From: Planctomycetota bacterium
GTDB taxonomy: Bacteria; Planctomycetota; B15-G4; JADJEK01
NCBI GenBank assembly: GCA_016709145.1
Contig: JADJEK010000001.1
Span: 496,001-560,000, forward strand
Reading direction: 5' to 3'
Length of the DNA stretch: 64,000 nt
A model generated the notes under the pieces. That model was not told the DNA's origin. It was given only the letters and a program-made list of their open reading frames with translations, and made no database searches. The number at the start of each line of letters is the position of its first letter. Position 1 is the first letter of the stretch. Below are positions 27,181-36,808 of the stretch, piece by piece. Made by a program: the position numbers and the translations under genes.

Positions 27181-27702
27181 ATGCTGATCGCGCAACATCT
27201 TCGGCACGATCGCATCCGGCTCGAGATGGAGACGCAGCCGTTGTCCGTGGACGAGCTCGAGAAGCTCGGTCCGCGCGCGACGCGCGTGCAGAAGCACGCG
27301 GTGCTGGAAGAGATCGCGCACTTCCTCGAGACGCACGCTCGCGTGGGCAACGCGAAGCGCTTGTTCACCGACCTCGACCACCGCGAGCGCAAGGCGTCGA
27401 CCGCGGTCGGTTCGGGGCTCGCGCTGCCGCATGTGCGCACGATGAACGTGAAGGAGCCCGTCGTCGCGTTCCTGCGCTCGACGCCGGGGCTGCTGTTCGA
27501 CGCGCCCGACGGCTCGCTGTCGCACGCGTTCCTCGTGCTGGTGGCGCCGCCGTGGGACGATCGGCTGTACCTGAAGCTCTACAAAGAAGCCGCCGAGATC
27601 TTCCTGCGCGAAGAGGCGCTGCCGTACTTGCTGCGCGCGCAGTCGGAGACGGAGATCCTGCACTTCTTCCGCGATCCGACCATCGTCAGCGGCGAGTGGT
27701 GA
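27181..27702 (+). CDS. PTS EIIA type-2 (PtsN-like) protein
   Basis: A 173-residue EIIA domain. The phospho-acceptor His84 lies in GSGLALPHVRT, the family signature GxGxxxPHxR. A shortened N-terminal region is followed by the usual helix EEIAHFLETHARV. PtsN-type proteins are regulatory and link phosphate transfer to potassium and nitrogen control. There are no sugar-specific EIIB or EIIC genes nearby, which favours a regulatory role. It starts 13 bases after the LolA-like stop and is convergent with the lipoprotein gene at 27729. Confidence 0.85.
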   Translation: MLIAQHLRHDRIRLEMETQPLSVDELEKLGPRATRVQKHAVLEEIAHFLETHARVGNAKRLFTDLDHRERKASTAVGSGLALPHVRTMNVKEPVVAFLRSTPGLLFDAPDGSLSHAFLVLVAPPWDDRLYLKLYKEAAEIFLREEALPYLLRAQSETEILHFFRDPTIVSGEW

Positions 27703-27728
27703 GCTCGGCGCGACGGCGGCGCGTCGAG

Positions 27729-29095
27729 TCAACCGTCGCGGCGCAGGACGTCGACGACGTGTTCGAGTCGACGACGATCGGATTGCCCCTGGCCATCGCC
27801 TTCGGCCGCGGGCGGGATCGCGGTGAGTGAGCCGAACTGCGCCGCGATCGCGAGCAACGCCCGCAGTCGTTCGCGATCGTCGGCACTGACGTCTTCGAGA
27901 GCGGCGATCAAGCGCGCCGCATCGCGACGGTCCACCTCGGAGCGCAGTTCGCGGATCTTGCCGAGGAAGCGATCGTCGGGCGTGAACGACTCGGCCTCGA
28001 GCCATTGGCCTTGCGGGAACAGGTCTTCGCCTTCGAACACCAGAACGCCGAGCGCTCGCTCTCGAGGTACCCGTTCGTGCGCAGCAGTTGGCCCGGCAGC
28101 TCGACGGCGCAATCGAAGCGGAACTCGGCCTGCGCCGGCGGTGAGCCGAATGTCCCGGTGATGCCGAGCAACACGCGGCGCGCGACGGCTTCGGCTTTCT
28201 CGGTCGAGCCGTACTCGAACTCGGCGGCGCGCTTGGTCATCGTCTCCAAGCCGCTCCATGGCGAGTCGGGCGGGAAGAAGTAGTCGAAGTCCGACAGCGA
28301 CGGACGCGAACCGTCGACTTTGCGCTTCAGTGAACTCGAGAACACGTCGCGCAACCACGCTTCGAGCAGCGCGAGGTTGTCTTCCTCGCTCTGATCCGTG
28401 GCGAACGAGACGCCGACGCGCTCGATGCGCTTCAGGGCTCGCGCGAGCGCGCGATCGAGACCCGACTTGCGCGTGACCGGATCCTGCTTCGAGAGTGTCT
28501 TGCGCTCGGACCAGTAGATCTCGATGAGGTCGCCGACGAGGTCGGCGGCGGGGCCGTCGACGAAGCGGTCGAGTTCGCTGGTGTCGAACGAACGACCGAA
28601 CTCGCCGGCGATCATCGCGTGCGCGAACTTCTGCGCGAACTGGACGGCGTCGCGCTTGTTCTCCTTGAGGTCCTCGGGCTGGATCGCGTCGACGTAGCGC
28701 TCGCGGTAGACGTAGCGCTTCGCGAACAGGAGGTCCTCGACCACGAAGCCGACGCGGTTGCGGGCTTGCTGATCGAGGAGTTCGACGTCGCGCAGGAAGT
28801 CGGGCGGCATCTGTTCGGGATGCGCGAAGGTGCCGGACAGGCGGATCTCGAGGTCGCCGCGCTGGACCGAGCGGAAGCCCTCGCCGAGGGTTCGCGGCAG
28901 GTCGTCGACGATCGGGCGGTCGTTCCAGGTCTTCTCGTCGTCGTTGTTCGCGTTGCGGCGGGTCTTCGTGATGACGGTCTCGCGCGTGGTCGTGCCGTCG
29001 GCCGTGACGCGTGTGCGCGACTTGACCTCGAGGATGGGCAGGCACGCGCCGAGCGCGAGGCCGGCGAGCGCGATGGCCGCGACGGCACGCGTCAT
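27729..29095 (-). pseudogene. Lipoprotein gene of unknown family, frameshifted near 28055
   Basis: The gene begins MTRAVAAIALAGLALGAC at 29095, a clear lipoprotein signal, and continues for about 345 residues of acidic, helical sequence without a recognised domain. Near 28055 the frame changes by one base: the part ending LRTNGYLESE continues as ALGVLVFEGEDLFPQGQWLE in another frame and runs to the stop at 27729. The joined product would have about 455 residues. Its start overlaps the stop of the four-helix protein gene by ATGA (29092-29095). The break is either real decay or a missing base. No function can be given. Confidence 0.65.
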
Positions 29096-29577
29096 GGCGA
29101 CGCTCGCGCGGCGAGAGCGCGGTCGATCTGTTCCTCGCTCAGGCCAAGGGTCGTCTCGAGCTTCGCCTGGGTCGGGAACAGCGCGACCATCAGCGCCAGA
29201 CAGACGCCGGAACAGATGAGGAAGCGCACGTCTTGCAGGAGCAGCGAGACCACGGTCCAGAACAGCGCGGCGGCTTCGAGCGTCGCGGCGACGAGGATGC
29301 TCGTGAACACGACGTTGCGCATGCGCGATTCGATCGGGCGGCCGGCGAGGTACTTGTTCGCGAACATCGGCAGGACCAGCGCGATCGCGATGGCGCTGAC
29401 GCTGAGGACGGCGCCGACGGTCGTGAGCATGGTCGCGTCGAGCGACTTGGCCGTGTCGAGCTTGCCCTTCAGGTACCAGGCGACGCCGATGAAGACGGCG
29501 ATGCCACCGCACAGCATCGTGTGGATGATCTGCACGACGTTGCGCATGCGGCCGAACGTGAATGACGCAGTCAGCAT
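29092..29577 (-). CDS. Four-helix membrane protein of unknown function
   Basis: A 161-residue protein with about four membrane segments (near residues 17-36, 48-70, 88-110 and 117-135), and a short C-terminal cytoplasmic tail. No family is recognised. The ATG at 29577 follows GGAGG closely (GGGAGGTTCTCC read on the minus strand). It is coupled by ATGA to the lipoprotein gene, so the two probably work in one envelope complex. Confidence 0.7.
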   Translation of the reverse strand: MLTASFTFGRMRNVVQIIHTMLCGGIAVFIGVAWYLKGKLDTAKSLDATMLTTVGAVLSVSAIAIALVLPMFANKYLAGRPIESRMRNVVFTSILVAATLEAAALFWTVVSLLLQDVRFLICSGVCLALMVALFPTQAKLETTLGLSEEQIDRALAARASP

Positions 29578-29905
29578 GGAGAACCTCCCGGATGCCCGAG
29601 GGGGAGAGCATACGGGCTCGGGCCGCAAGGCCCGAAGACTGCTCGGGCCGCATGGCCGGACCGTGCGGACGGTCCATCCCGGTCGGGGCCGACGGCCCCG
29701 ACGCCCCATTCCAAAAAGACGGTCGTAGGCCGCACCGCACCGCTGGTGCTCTGGCGCGAGTGGCTTGGCGGGGGGAACTCCGTTCCCCCCGCACCCCCCT
29801 CGTTCGACCGCTCACGGTCGAACGACCAAAGGGGGGCTTCACAAGCGAGCGAAGCCCCCCTTTGGCAACCCCCGCGCCCTTGGGCCGCTCGGACGACTTC
29901 ACGCG

Positions 29906-30093
29906 AAGGGACGTCGGGAACGGGCTCTCGGAGCGGCCGCTCAAAGCCGCAGGGGTGGCTTCTCGACGGCGCGATTCGCGACCCCTGTCCATCTAACGCC
30001 AGGTCACGTATTCACGAGACGTGTAGAGCGGATCGCCACAGCTGCGGCGGGCTGCTGAGCGGCCGCTCCGAGAGCCCGTTCCCGACGTCCCTT
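29906..30093. repeat. MITE-like inverted-repeat element, copy 2
   Basis: A 38-bp perfect inverted repeat (29906-29943 and 30056-30093, beginning AAGGGACGTCGGGAACGGGC). It shares the first 26 arm bases with copy 1 at 4198-4394, and the internal part, including a GGATCGCCACAGC block, is homologous. Flanking homology on both sides shows that the repeated unit is longer than the arms. Confidence 0.65.
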
Positions 30094-30374
30094 GGCTCCG
30101 GAGTGGTTACCTGACGAGCGTGCGGCCTGAGACCGAGGGAAGGGTCACGGTTCTTGGCGCGAGCCGGACGGGGACGGAGGCGGGTCTGTCCCCGATCTGT
30201 CCCCGTGGCCAGAAGGACGGGCGAAGGACGGGGACGGAGGCGTATCCGTCCCCGATTTGTCCCTTTCACGATCTCGGCCTCCTGGCCCGCTCGGCCCGTG
30301 CCTCGCCGGTGAACCGGCCGAACCGGACTCCAACCGTTCGACACGATCGCGCAAGTCCTTGGCCCGCCTACGGG

Positions 30375-30452
30375 TAGCCCGCGTGCGATTGCCGCCGGCC
30401 AAAGGACGCGGGTACCCGCGTCCTTTGGCCGGCGGCAATCGCATGCGGGCTA
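30375..30452. repeat. 78-base near-perfect palindrome
   Basis: Two 39-base arms meet at GGTACC, with a single mismatched pair (GCGTGC versus GCATGC). The outer part (TAGCCCGCGTGCGATTGCCG) is the same family as the palindrome at 14637-14710. On a transcript it would form a very stable hairpin about 100 bases before murJ. Confidence 0.8.
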
Positions 30453-30549
30453 CAGTGTGAGTTGGGCTTGGGTTACGGCTGGTGGATTGCTCGACGCTGG
30501 TATTCCCCTTCGGGAGCTCGCCTTCCCTCCCCGCTATCCTCCTGCGCCC

Positions 30550-32232
30550 ATGACTTCGACCGCCCCTGCGCAGCCTTCCTCGCCGCCTCCGCGTTCGGTT
30601 GCGCGGTCTGCCTCGATCGTGGGGCTCGCGGTGTTGTCTTCGCGCTTCATGGGGCTCGCGCGCGAGTTGTTGTTCGCCGCGTACTTCGGCGCTGGCGTCG
30701 TATTCGACGCGTTCGTGACCGCATTCCGCATCCCGAACCTGTTCCGCGATCTGTTCGCCGAGGGCGCGCTGTCGGCCGCGTTCGTGAAGACGTTCGCTCA
30801 GAAGCTCGACAAGGACGGCGAAGTGCCCGCTTGGCGGTTGGCTTCGCTCGTGTTCTGCGCGTTGACTCTGATCGTCGGAGTCGTCACGTGCTTGGGCGTA
30901 CTCGCCGCGCCTTGGATCGTCGACGCGATCGCCCCCGGGTTCTCGCCCGAGAAGGCCGCTCTCGCCACGTCGTTGACCCGCGTGATGTTCCCGTTCCTGT
31001 TGATGGTGGCGCTGGCCGCCGTCGCGATGGGAATCCTGAACGCTCGCGGCGTGTTCGGCATCCCCGCGATGGCCTCGACGTTCTTCAACATCGGCTCGAT
31101 CGTGTTCGGCCTCGGCGCGGCGTTCGTGCTCGCTCCCGACCTGATGATCGCGACGACCAAGTCCGTGCTGGCCGGCGAGACCCCGCCAGTGGACATCGAC
31201 GGCGCGCAACGCGCGATCCTCGGCATGGCGCTCGGCGTGCTCGTCGGCGGGCTGCTGCAGTTCGCGTGTCAGATCCCCGCCTTGCGGCGCGCGGGCTTCC
31301 GCTTCAGCGCGCTGCTCGACTGGAAGGACCCTGGGCTGCGCGCCGTGTTCGCCCTGATGGTGCCGGCGATCCTCGGCACCGCCGCGACCCAAGTGAACGT
31401 GTTCGTGAACAACAACTTCGCCTCGCGACTCGGCGACGGCGCGGTGTCCTGGCTGAACTACGCGTTCCGCCTCATGCAATTCCCGATCGGCGTGTTCGGC
31501 GTCGCGATCGCGACCGCGACCCTGCCGTAGATCGCCCGCGCCGCCGGCCGCGAGCACGGCGGCGAGTTCGCTCGCACCCTGACCTCGTCGCTGTCGCTCG
31601 CGCTGTTCCTGACGATTCCGTCGGCGGTCGGACTCGCCGTGCTCGGTGAGCCGATCATCGCCCTCGTCTACGAGCGCGGCCGCTTCGACGGCGCCGACAC
31701 GATCGCGACGGCCCAGGCACTCGCGTGCTACGCGCTCGGCCTCGTCGGCTACTCGCTGATCAAGATCCTCGCGCCGGCGTTCTACGCCGTCGACGACGCC
31801 AAGACCCCCGCGCGCGTGTCGCTGGCGTCGATCGCCGTGAACTTCGGGTTGTGCGCGCTCTTCGTCGGGCCGTTCGGGCATCAAGGACTGGCGCTATCCA
31901 CGTCGATCGTCGCGACCGCGAACGCCGTGTTGCTGTTCGTGCTGCTGCGCCGGCTGTTGGTGAAGCGCCGCGCCGACACGTTGCGCGCCGCCCCGCTGCT
32001 GCGCACGATCGCGAAAGTCCTATTCGCTTCGGCAGCGATGGCCGCCGTCTGCTTGTTCGTGGGTGATCTGCTCGAACGCTGGCTCGGACTCGAACACGTG
32101 CCGCAACGCCTCGGCGTCGTGCTCGGTTCGATCGCGTGCGGCGGCGCCGTCTACATCGGCGTTTGCGCGCTGTTGTGCGTCGGCGAGCTCGAGTTCGTGC
32201 GCTCCCGCTGGCTGCGTCGCCGCCGAGCGTGA
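30550..32232 (+). pseudogene. murJ: MurJ/MviN lipid II flippase gene with in-frame amber codon
   Basis: The two halves make one full-length 560-residue MurJ. The first (30550-31530) starts MTSTAPAQPS and has the family block SSRFMGLARELLFAAYFG. The second continues in the same frame to 32232 with EPIIALVYERGRFD and FYAVDDAKTP, both conserved in MurJ. TAG at 31528-31530 (codon 327) falls in ATLPxIARAAG, where the family usually has Gln, Thr or Glu; CAG to TAG is one base change. MurJ flips lipid II and is essential in most walled bacteria, so a real null allele would be surprising. Sequencing error, suppression or a second copy are the alternatives. Confidence 0.8.
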
Positions 32233-32293
32233 CCGCGACCTCGACGCGCGCTACCGTGCCCTTGCCCGGTTCGCCGCTCGCGAGGTTCCCTGC

Positions 32294-33958
32294 ATGCTCT
32301 CGCCGAACCGTCTCCTGACGGGCTTCGCCGTCGCCGTCGTTCTCGCCACGACCGCGACCGCGCAGCCCGCGAATCCACTTCCGCCGTCCGCTCCGGGCAA
32401 TCCGCCCGACATCCCGTACCTCGAAGAGCAATGGGAACTGCTCTGGTACTTGAACCAGGACGTGCTGTGGAAGCGCGCCGCGCCGGTGCACGCCGTGACC
32501 GCGGACGATCGCAAGCGCGTGATCGAAGCGCTGCGCGCCGCGGCCGCGTCCGACTACGGCCCCGAGCGCGCCGCAGCCTTGATGGCACTGGCCAAGACCG
32601 GCGATCCCATCGTCCTGGACCTGCTGCAGGCCGGCGTCGACGACGCGAACCTCGAGACGCGACGCAACGCGCTGCTCGCACTCGGAGTGCTCGGCGACGC
32701 GAGTGCGGTCGACGTGCTCGCCACGACGCTCGACGCGAAGGCCGTCGAAGGCGATCTGCGCCTCGCGGCCGCGTTCGCACTCGGACTGCTGCGCACGCCC
32801 GACGTCGAGGCTGGCGGCGCCTCCCCCGCGCGCGCCGAGTTCGAGCGTCGCCTCGAACCAAAGGCGTTCTGGGCCGCGGATCCGCGCACACAGCAAGGCA
32901 TCGCGTACGGCGCGGGGCTCAGCGGCGACACCGCCTTGGCGCTGCCGTTGGCGAAGCTGTTGAAGTCGAAGAGCGCGAAGAAGAACAGCTCCGTGCGAGC
33001 CTTTCTGCTGCTCGGAATCGGCAAATTGCGCGATCGCGCCCACGCCGACACGCTGTTCCACGCGCTGACCGACGACGACGTCAACGTGCGACGCAGTGCG
33101 ATCCTTGCCGTCGGCAGCCTGTTTTCCGGCAGCGGCAACGCCGAGGCCGCACGCCGGCTGACGAAACTCGAAAGCCGCGAGAACGACGCGGTCGCGACCA
33201 ACTTCGCGAACCTCGCGCTCGGCTTCGTCGGCGGCCCGGACTCGCAACGAGCCTTGGCGGTGCGCACGTTCGGAGAACGCAGATCGGGCGTCGATCCGAA
33301 CACGCTCGCGCCGCGCATCTCGCTCGGGACGCGATCGCGATTGCCCATCGCGGGAATCGCGCTCGGCATCGCGCGCGGCACCGACTACCGCGCGTACTTC
33401 GAGCGCACCTTCAAGGAGGAACGCGACCAGCGCGCGAAGGCCGCGTTCGGACTTGGGATCGGCATGCTCGGGCATCCCGACAGCGCGCGAGTCCTGCTCG
33501 CCGCGTTCAAGGACACGGCCGATCAGCGCCTGCGCACGTACCTCGCGCTGGCGCTCGGTTGGGTGAAGGCCGCCGACGCGACGCCATTGCTGAAGGAGAT
33601 CGTCGTGGCGGGCTCGGACGACGAGCTCGTGCCGGCTTGTGCGCAGGCGCTCGCGGCAATCGATCCCGCTCTCGCGCAGACCCTGCTGCTCGAGCGTCTC
33701 GCGCGCGAGACGTCCGCGGCGGCCCGATCGCTGACGCTCTTTTGCCTGGGGTCGGTCGGAGATCGCGATGCCATCGAGCCGATCGTCGCCGTCCTCGCGA
33801 ACCGTGACGGCGAGCAAGCGCAAGTACGTACGTACGCGGCCATCGCGCTCGGGATGATCGTCGACGTCGATCGACCGAAGCGACTCGCCGACGTGAGCAC
33901 GTTGTTCAACTTCACGCTCGATCCGGGGATGTTCCGCGGCGTGCTGTCCATTCCTTGA
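32294..33958 (+). CDS. Exported HEAT-repeat protein
   Basis: A 554-residue protein with a signal peptide (residues 1-23, ending TTATAQ) and about ten alpha-helical HEAT/PBS-lyase-like repeats. Examples are RRNALLALGVLGDASAVDVL, RRSAILAVGSLF and RTYLALALGWVKAADATPLL. Such repeats form a curved scaffold for protein binding; no enzyme site is visible. The ATG at 32294 begins the signal. It follows murJ by 61 bases on the same strand and ends before a bidirectional hairpin. Confidence 0.8.
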   Translation: MLSPNRLLTGFAVAVVLATTATAQPANPLPPSAPGNPPDIPYLEEQWELLWYLNQDVLWKRAAPVHAVTADDRKRVIEALRAAAASDYGPERAAALMALAKTGDPIVLDLLQAGVDDANLETRRNALLALGVLGDASAVDVLATTLDAKAVEGDLRLAAAFALGLLRTPDVEAGGASPARAEFERRLEPKAFWAADPRTQQGIAYGAGLSGDTALALPLAKLLKSKSAKKNSSVRAFLLLGIGKLRDRAHADTLFHALTDDDVNVRRSAILAVGSLFSGSGNAEAARRLTKLESRENDAVATNFANLALGFVGGPDSQRALAVRTFGERRSGVDPNTLAPRISLGTRSRLPIAGIALGIARGTDYRAYFERTFKEERDQRAKAAFGLGIGMLGHPDSARVLLAAFKDTADQRLRTYLALALGWVKAADATPLLKEIVVAGSDDELVPACAQALAAIDPALAQTLLLERLARETSAAARSLTLFCLGSVGDRDAIEPIVAVLANRDGEQAQVRTYAAIALGMIVDVDRPKRLADVSTLFNFTLDPGMFRGVLSIP

Positions 33959-33985
33959 TCGTGCCGCGCCTCGAGGCCACGAAGA

Positions 33986-34022
33986 AGCGGGGCGAAGTAC
34001 CCCTTCGGTACCTCGCCCCGCT
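33986..34022. terminator. Bidirectional terminator hairpin
   Basis: Sixteen-base arms (33986-34001 and 34007-34022, AGCGGGGCGAAGTACC) with one mismatch and a five-base loop lie between the convergent HEAT-repeat gene and the cysteine-repeat gene. Confidence 0.65.
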
Positions 34023-34097
34023 GGGCACCCGGGCCTGGGTTTCCCCCGACCCGTTGGCTGCATTACGCACGAGCGCGTGCGTTCTTCCTGTCAATGC

Positions 34098-35348
34098 TCA
34101 GTAAGTTTCGGTGATCCGTGACGCGGCGTGCATCGCGCGGACTTCCTCGCGCAGCGCGCGAATCTCGTCGGTCAGCATCTTGAGCTGAACGAGGATCGCC
34201 TCGTGCTCGCCGTGCGACGCACCGCCGGACGGAGCCGACGGCGCGGCGGGATGGCCGACCGCGATCTTGTAGGTGCCGGGAGCGACCGGCGTGAACGACG
34301 GCAACAGGTGTCCGCGGACCTTCTTCGCGCGCGCATTCGGGGCGGCCATGCCTCCGACGGAGATCTTCTGGCCCTCGACGACGATGGCGGCCGGCGCCTC
34401 GGCGGCGTAGACACCTTCCACCATGAGAGCGCTCGGTTCGTCGCCGACGTAGAAGCCTTCGACCGAGGTGACCGCGTCGGAGTCCTCTTCGCACTCCTCT
34501 GCGCAAGCTCCCTCGCAAGCCTCGGCGCAGGCTTCCTCGCAGACCGTTTCACACGCGTCGGCGCAGTCCTCCGCACACGCTTCCTCACAGGTCTCCTCGC
34601 AAGCCTCGGCGCAGGCTTCCTCGCAGACCGTTTCACACGCGTCGGCGCAGTCCTCCGCACACGCTTCCTCACAGGTCTCCGCGACCGGCGCCAAGGGCAC
34701 TCCGGACACGTAGCCCAGCTCGCCGAGCGACTCGAGAGTCCGACCCATCGCGATGCGGGCCTCGCCAAGCGCTGCGGCCTCGTCCGCGAATGCGGCGGCC
34801 TTGGCCTCGACCGCGGCGCGCTCTGCTTCGACTTTCGCGCGGAGGCTCTCATCGAGCACCTGACCACGCACGCGCATCACCTGCGGCGCCAACGCGCGCG
34901 CTCGGACCGCACTGCGTTCCGCGGAGACCTTCGCGCGGAGCGCGCCGGCGCGCGCACGCTCGGCGGACTGCAGCCAGCGCTCGGCCGTCCGTCGCGCGAG
35001 CTTCTCATCGATCTTGCTCTCGAGCGTCGCCTTCGAGGCCTTCGCGCCGCGTGCCTTCGTGGCCGCGGGCGGCGTCGGCGGGCACGGGGCAGCCGGCTCC
35101 GTCGCCGCGCAGCACGTCGTGGTCGCGACGCCGGGGATCGTCATGGTGACCACCCCTCCGGTCGCCGAGAGGACCTGGCCGTCGAGCGTCAGTTCGTCGG
35201 CGCCGAGGACCGACTCCCCGCTCGGAGAGACTACGCACACGCCGTTGCTCGTGCCGAGCACGGTGGTTTGACCCTGTTTGGGCGGACAGAAGGCATACGT
35301 CGACGCTCCGACGAGCAGCGTCGTTCCGATTCCGATCCATAGTTTCAT
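34098..35348 (-). CDS. Exported protein with 16-cysteine CX3 periodic repeat
   Basis: A 416-residue protein with an N-terminal signal (residues 1-20), a beta-rich part with a Cys-Cys pair at 79-80, and a long Ala/Arg/Glu-rich coiled-coil segment (about 105-205). Residues 226-286 then hold 16 cysteines, one at every fourth position (CEEACAEDCADACETVCEEA...). A Pro/Gly-rich stretch and a short C-terminal helix follow. Twenty-eight residues of the cysteine block are an exact DNA-level duplication. No family is recognised. The acidic CX3 array could bind metal or form a disulfide ladder. The gene is coupled (ATGA, 35345-35348) to the M56 peptidase gene, so it may be the output or target of that signalling pair. 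Confidence 0.8.
   Translation of the reverse strand: MKLWIGIGTTLLVGASTYAFCPPKQGQTTVLGTSNGVCVVSPSGESVLGADELTLDGQVLSATGGVVTMTIPGVATTTCCAATEPAAPCPPTPPAATKARGAKASKATLESKIDEKLARRTAERWLQSAERARAGALRAKVSAERSAVRARALAPQVMRVRGQVLDESLRAKVEAERAAVEAKAAAFADEAAALGEARIAMGRTLESLGELGYVSGVPLAPVAETCEEACAEDCADACETVCEEACAEACEETCEEACAEDCADACETVCEEACAEACEGACAEECEEDSDAVTSVEGFYVGDEPSALMVEGVYAAEAPAAIVVEGQKISVGGMAAPNARAKKVRGHLLPSFTPVAPGTYKIAVGHPAAPSAPSGGASHGEHEAILVQLKMLTDEIRALREEVRAMHAASRITETY
34511..34678. repeat. Perfect 84-bp tandem duplication within the cysteine-repeat gene
   Basis: Copies 34511-34594 and 34595-34678 are identical. Each encodes 28 residues with seven cysteines, so the duplication adds seven CX3 units and keeps the frame. 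Identity at synonymous positions indicates a recent event or gene conversion. Confidence 0.9.
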
Positions 35349-36808
35349 CGCGAGGTTCTCCGGGGGCTCTGGGTGGGCAGCGGGTTCACCGACGGATCGA
35401 GCCCTTCATCCGCCGCGAGTCGATCGATGTCGGCGCTCAAGGTCCGCCGCGCACGATCGAGGAAAGTGAGTCGGTCTTGCAACTTGGCCAGCACGTCGCC
35501 GACGGCCGGATCGAGATGGCCGGCGGCGTGATCGGCCGCCAAGGCATCGAGCTCGGCTCGCAGCGCGGCCAATTGGCCATCGAGTGCTTCGGCGGCCGTA
35601 CGCAGCGCCGGCACCAGCGAAATCTCGTTCGTCCCCGCGGACGACGCGAACGGCGCCGGGAACGCACGACCTTCGACGAGCGCGAAACCCTGCACCGGTT
35701 CGCGCGCGACGGTCGCGATCGCCGGCGCGGCGAGGACCAGCGCGCCGAGCATTCCCAGCGGCACCAGCAGCAAAGCGCGCGTTCCGCGCTCCGAGCGATC
35801 GAGCTCGCCGTCTTCGAGCAAGCGTTCGATGCGTCGCACCAGGGCCGACGAGTGCTTCGCCATCGCCGTCGTCATCGGCCCGGTCGACGTCGGCCGCGCG
35901 CGCAACCACTCCGCGACCTGCGTCAAGCACGCAGCCAACGACAGCCCTTGGCCGGTCCAACGCACGGCGAGTGCATCGCAGCGGAACTCGACCTCCTCGA
36001 ACAACCGCCGCCGCGCCAGGCGATTCAGCGGTTGGAAGAAGAACACGCCTTCGAGCACGCGCGCGAGCAACAGACGCAACGGATCGCGACGCACGAGGTG
36101 CGCGAGTTCGTGCGCGAGCATCGCGTCGCGCTGCGCGGGATCGAGTTCCACGAGCGAACGCTCCGGCACGCAGATCTCCGGGCGCAACAGCCCGAACGCG
36201 ACCGGCACGCCGAGGCGATCCGACGCCGTGAGGCGCACGGATCGCCGCAAGCCAGCTTCGCGCGCGAGTCGCGCGAGCGCCGCTCGAGCGTCGCCATGCA
36301 CCGGTCGGCGCGCGGGCAACTGGCGCCAACGCCACAGCGACGTCCGCAGCGCGAGCAACAGCACGAATGCGAGCGCGCCGACGCTCCAGGCCAACGCCGC
36401 CGACGATCCGAACGAGAGCGCGCGCAGCCGCGCGGCGGCCAGCGTCGCGAGTTCGGTGACACGTTCCCCGATGGACTTGGAAGGCGCGACACTCGGGCCA
36501 GGTGCGGCAGCAGGGACGTCGGCCGCGCGACGCGCCGCGGACGTTCGCTCGACGGTTCTCGCCACCGGGTCCTGCGGCGCGGAGCGCGTCCATTCGAGCG
36601 TGAGCGTGTGCGGCGCGACGATCCCGCCGTGCTGCGCCGCCGCCGAGATCACGCCGCCGCAGAGCGCGAACGCCCACAGCACTTCCCGCAAGCGCGCCGA
36701 GCGCGGTGCTCGCACGCGCATCCACACCCACACCAAGCCGATCAACAGCGTCGAGTGCAGCGCGTAGGTCAGCAGGAACGCGGCGATCGACTCAACGGGC
36801 GTCGCCAT
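35345..36808 (-). CDS. M56 family (BlaR1/MecR1-like) membrane metallopeptidase
   Basis: A 487-residue membrane protease-sensor. Helices lie near residues 10-30, 43-60 and 138-158 and around 335-355. The zinc motif HELAH is at 233-237 with a downstream Glu in FEEVEFRCDALAVRW. The block GVPVAFGLLRPEICVP is typical of BlaR1-type proteins. The C-terminal 130 residues are helical and not a penicillin-binding domain, so the stimulus need not be a beta-lactam. It overlaps the BlaI-type repressor gene by 17 bases and is coupled to the cysteine-repeat gene. In this family the peptidase destroys the repressor when a signal arrives. Confidence 0.87.
   Translation of the reverse strand: MATPVESIAAFLLTYALHSTLLIGLVWVWMRVRAPRSARLREVLWAFALCGGVISAAAQHGGIVAPHTLTLEWTRSAPQDPVARTVERTSAARRAADVPAAAPGPSVAPSKSIGERVTELATLAAARLRALSFGSSAALAWSVGALAFVLLLALRTSLWRWRQLPARRPVHGDARAALARLAREAGLRRSVRLTASDRLGVPVAFGLLRPEICVPERSLVELDPAQRDAMLAHELAHLVRRDPLRLLLARVLEGVFFFQPLNRLARRRLFEEVEFRCDALAVRWTGQGLSLAACLTQVAEWLRARPTSTGPMTTAMAKHSSALVRRIERLLEDGELDRSERGTRALLLVPLGMLGALVLAAPAIATVAREPVQGFALVEGRAFPAPFASSAGTNEISLVPALRTAAEALDGQLAALRAELDALAADHAAGHLDPAVGDVLAKLQDRLTFLDRARRTLSADIDRLAADEGLDPSVNPLPTQSPRRTSR

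Larger units (their letters stand above)
29578..30549. other. Intergenic repeat island B (no gene)
   Basis: Almost 1 kb with no supported gene. In order it holds small GC hairpins (about 29605-29710), a region homologous in reverse to 4083-4460 (about 29820-30215) that includes the inverted-repeat element, direct repeats of GACGGGGACGGAGGC (about 30168-30242), and the near-perfect 78-base palindrome at 30375-30452. The murJ promoter should lie between 30453 and 30549, but no clear promoter boxes are visible. Confidence 0.7.

Noticed and set aside
31528..31530. General reassignment of TAG as a sense codon
   Set aside because: Only murJ needs it, and other genes, for example the secretin-like gene at 39692, end in TAG at the expected length.
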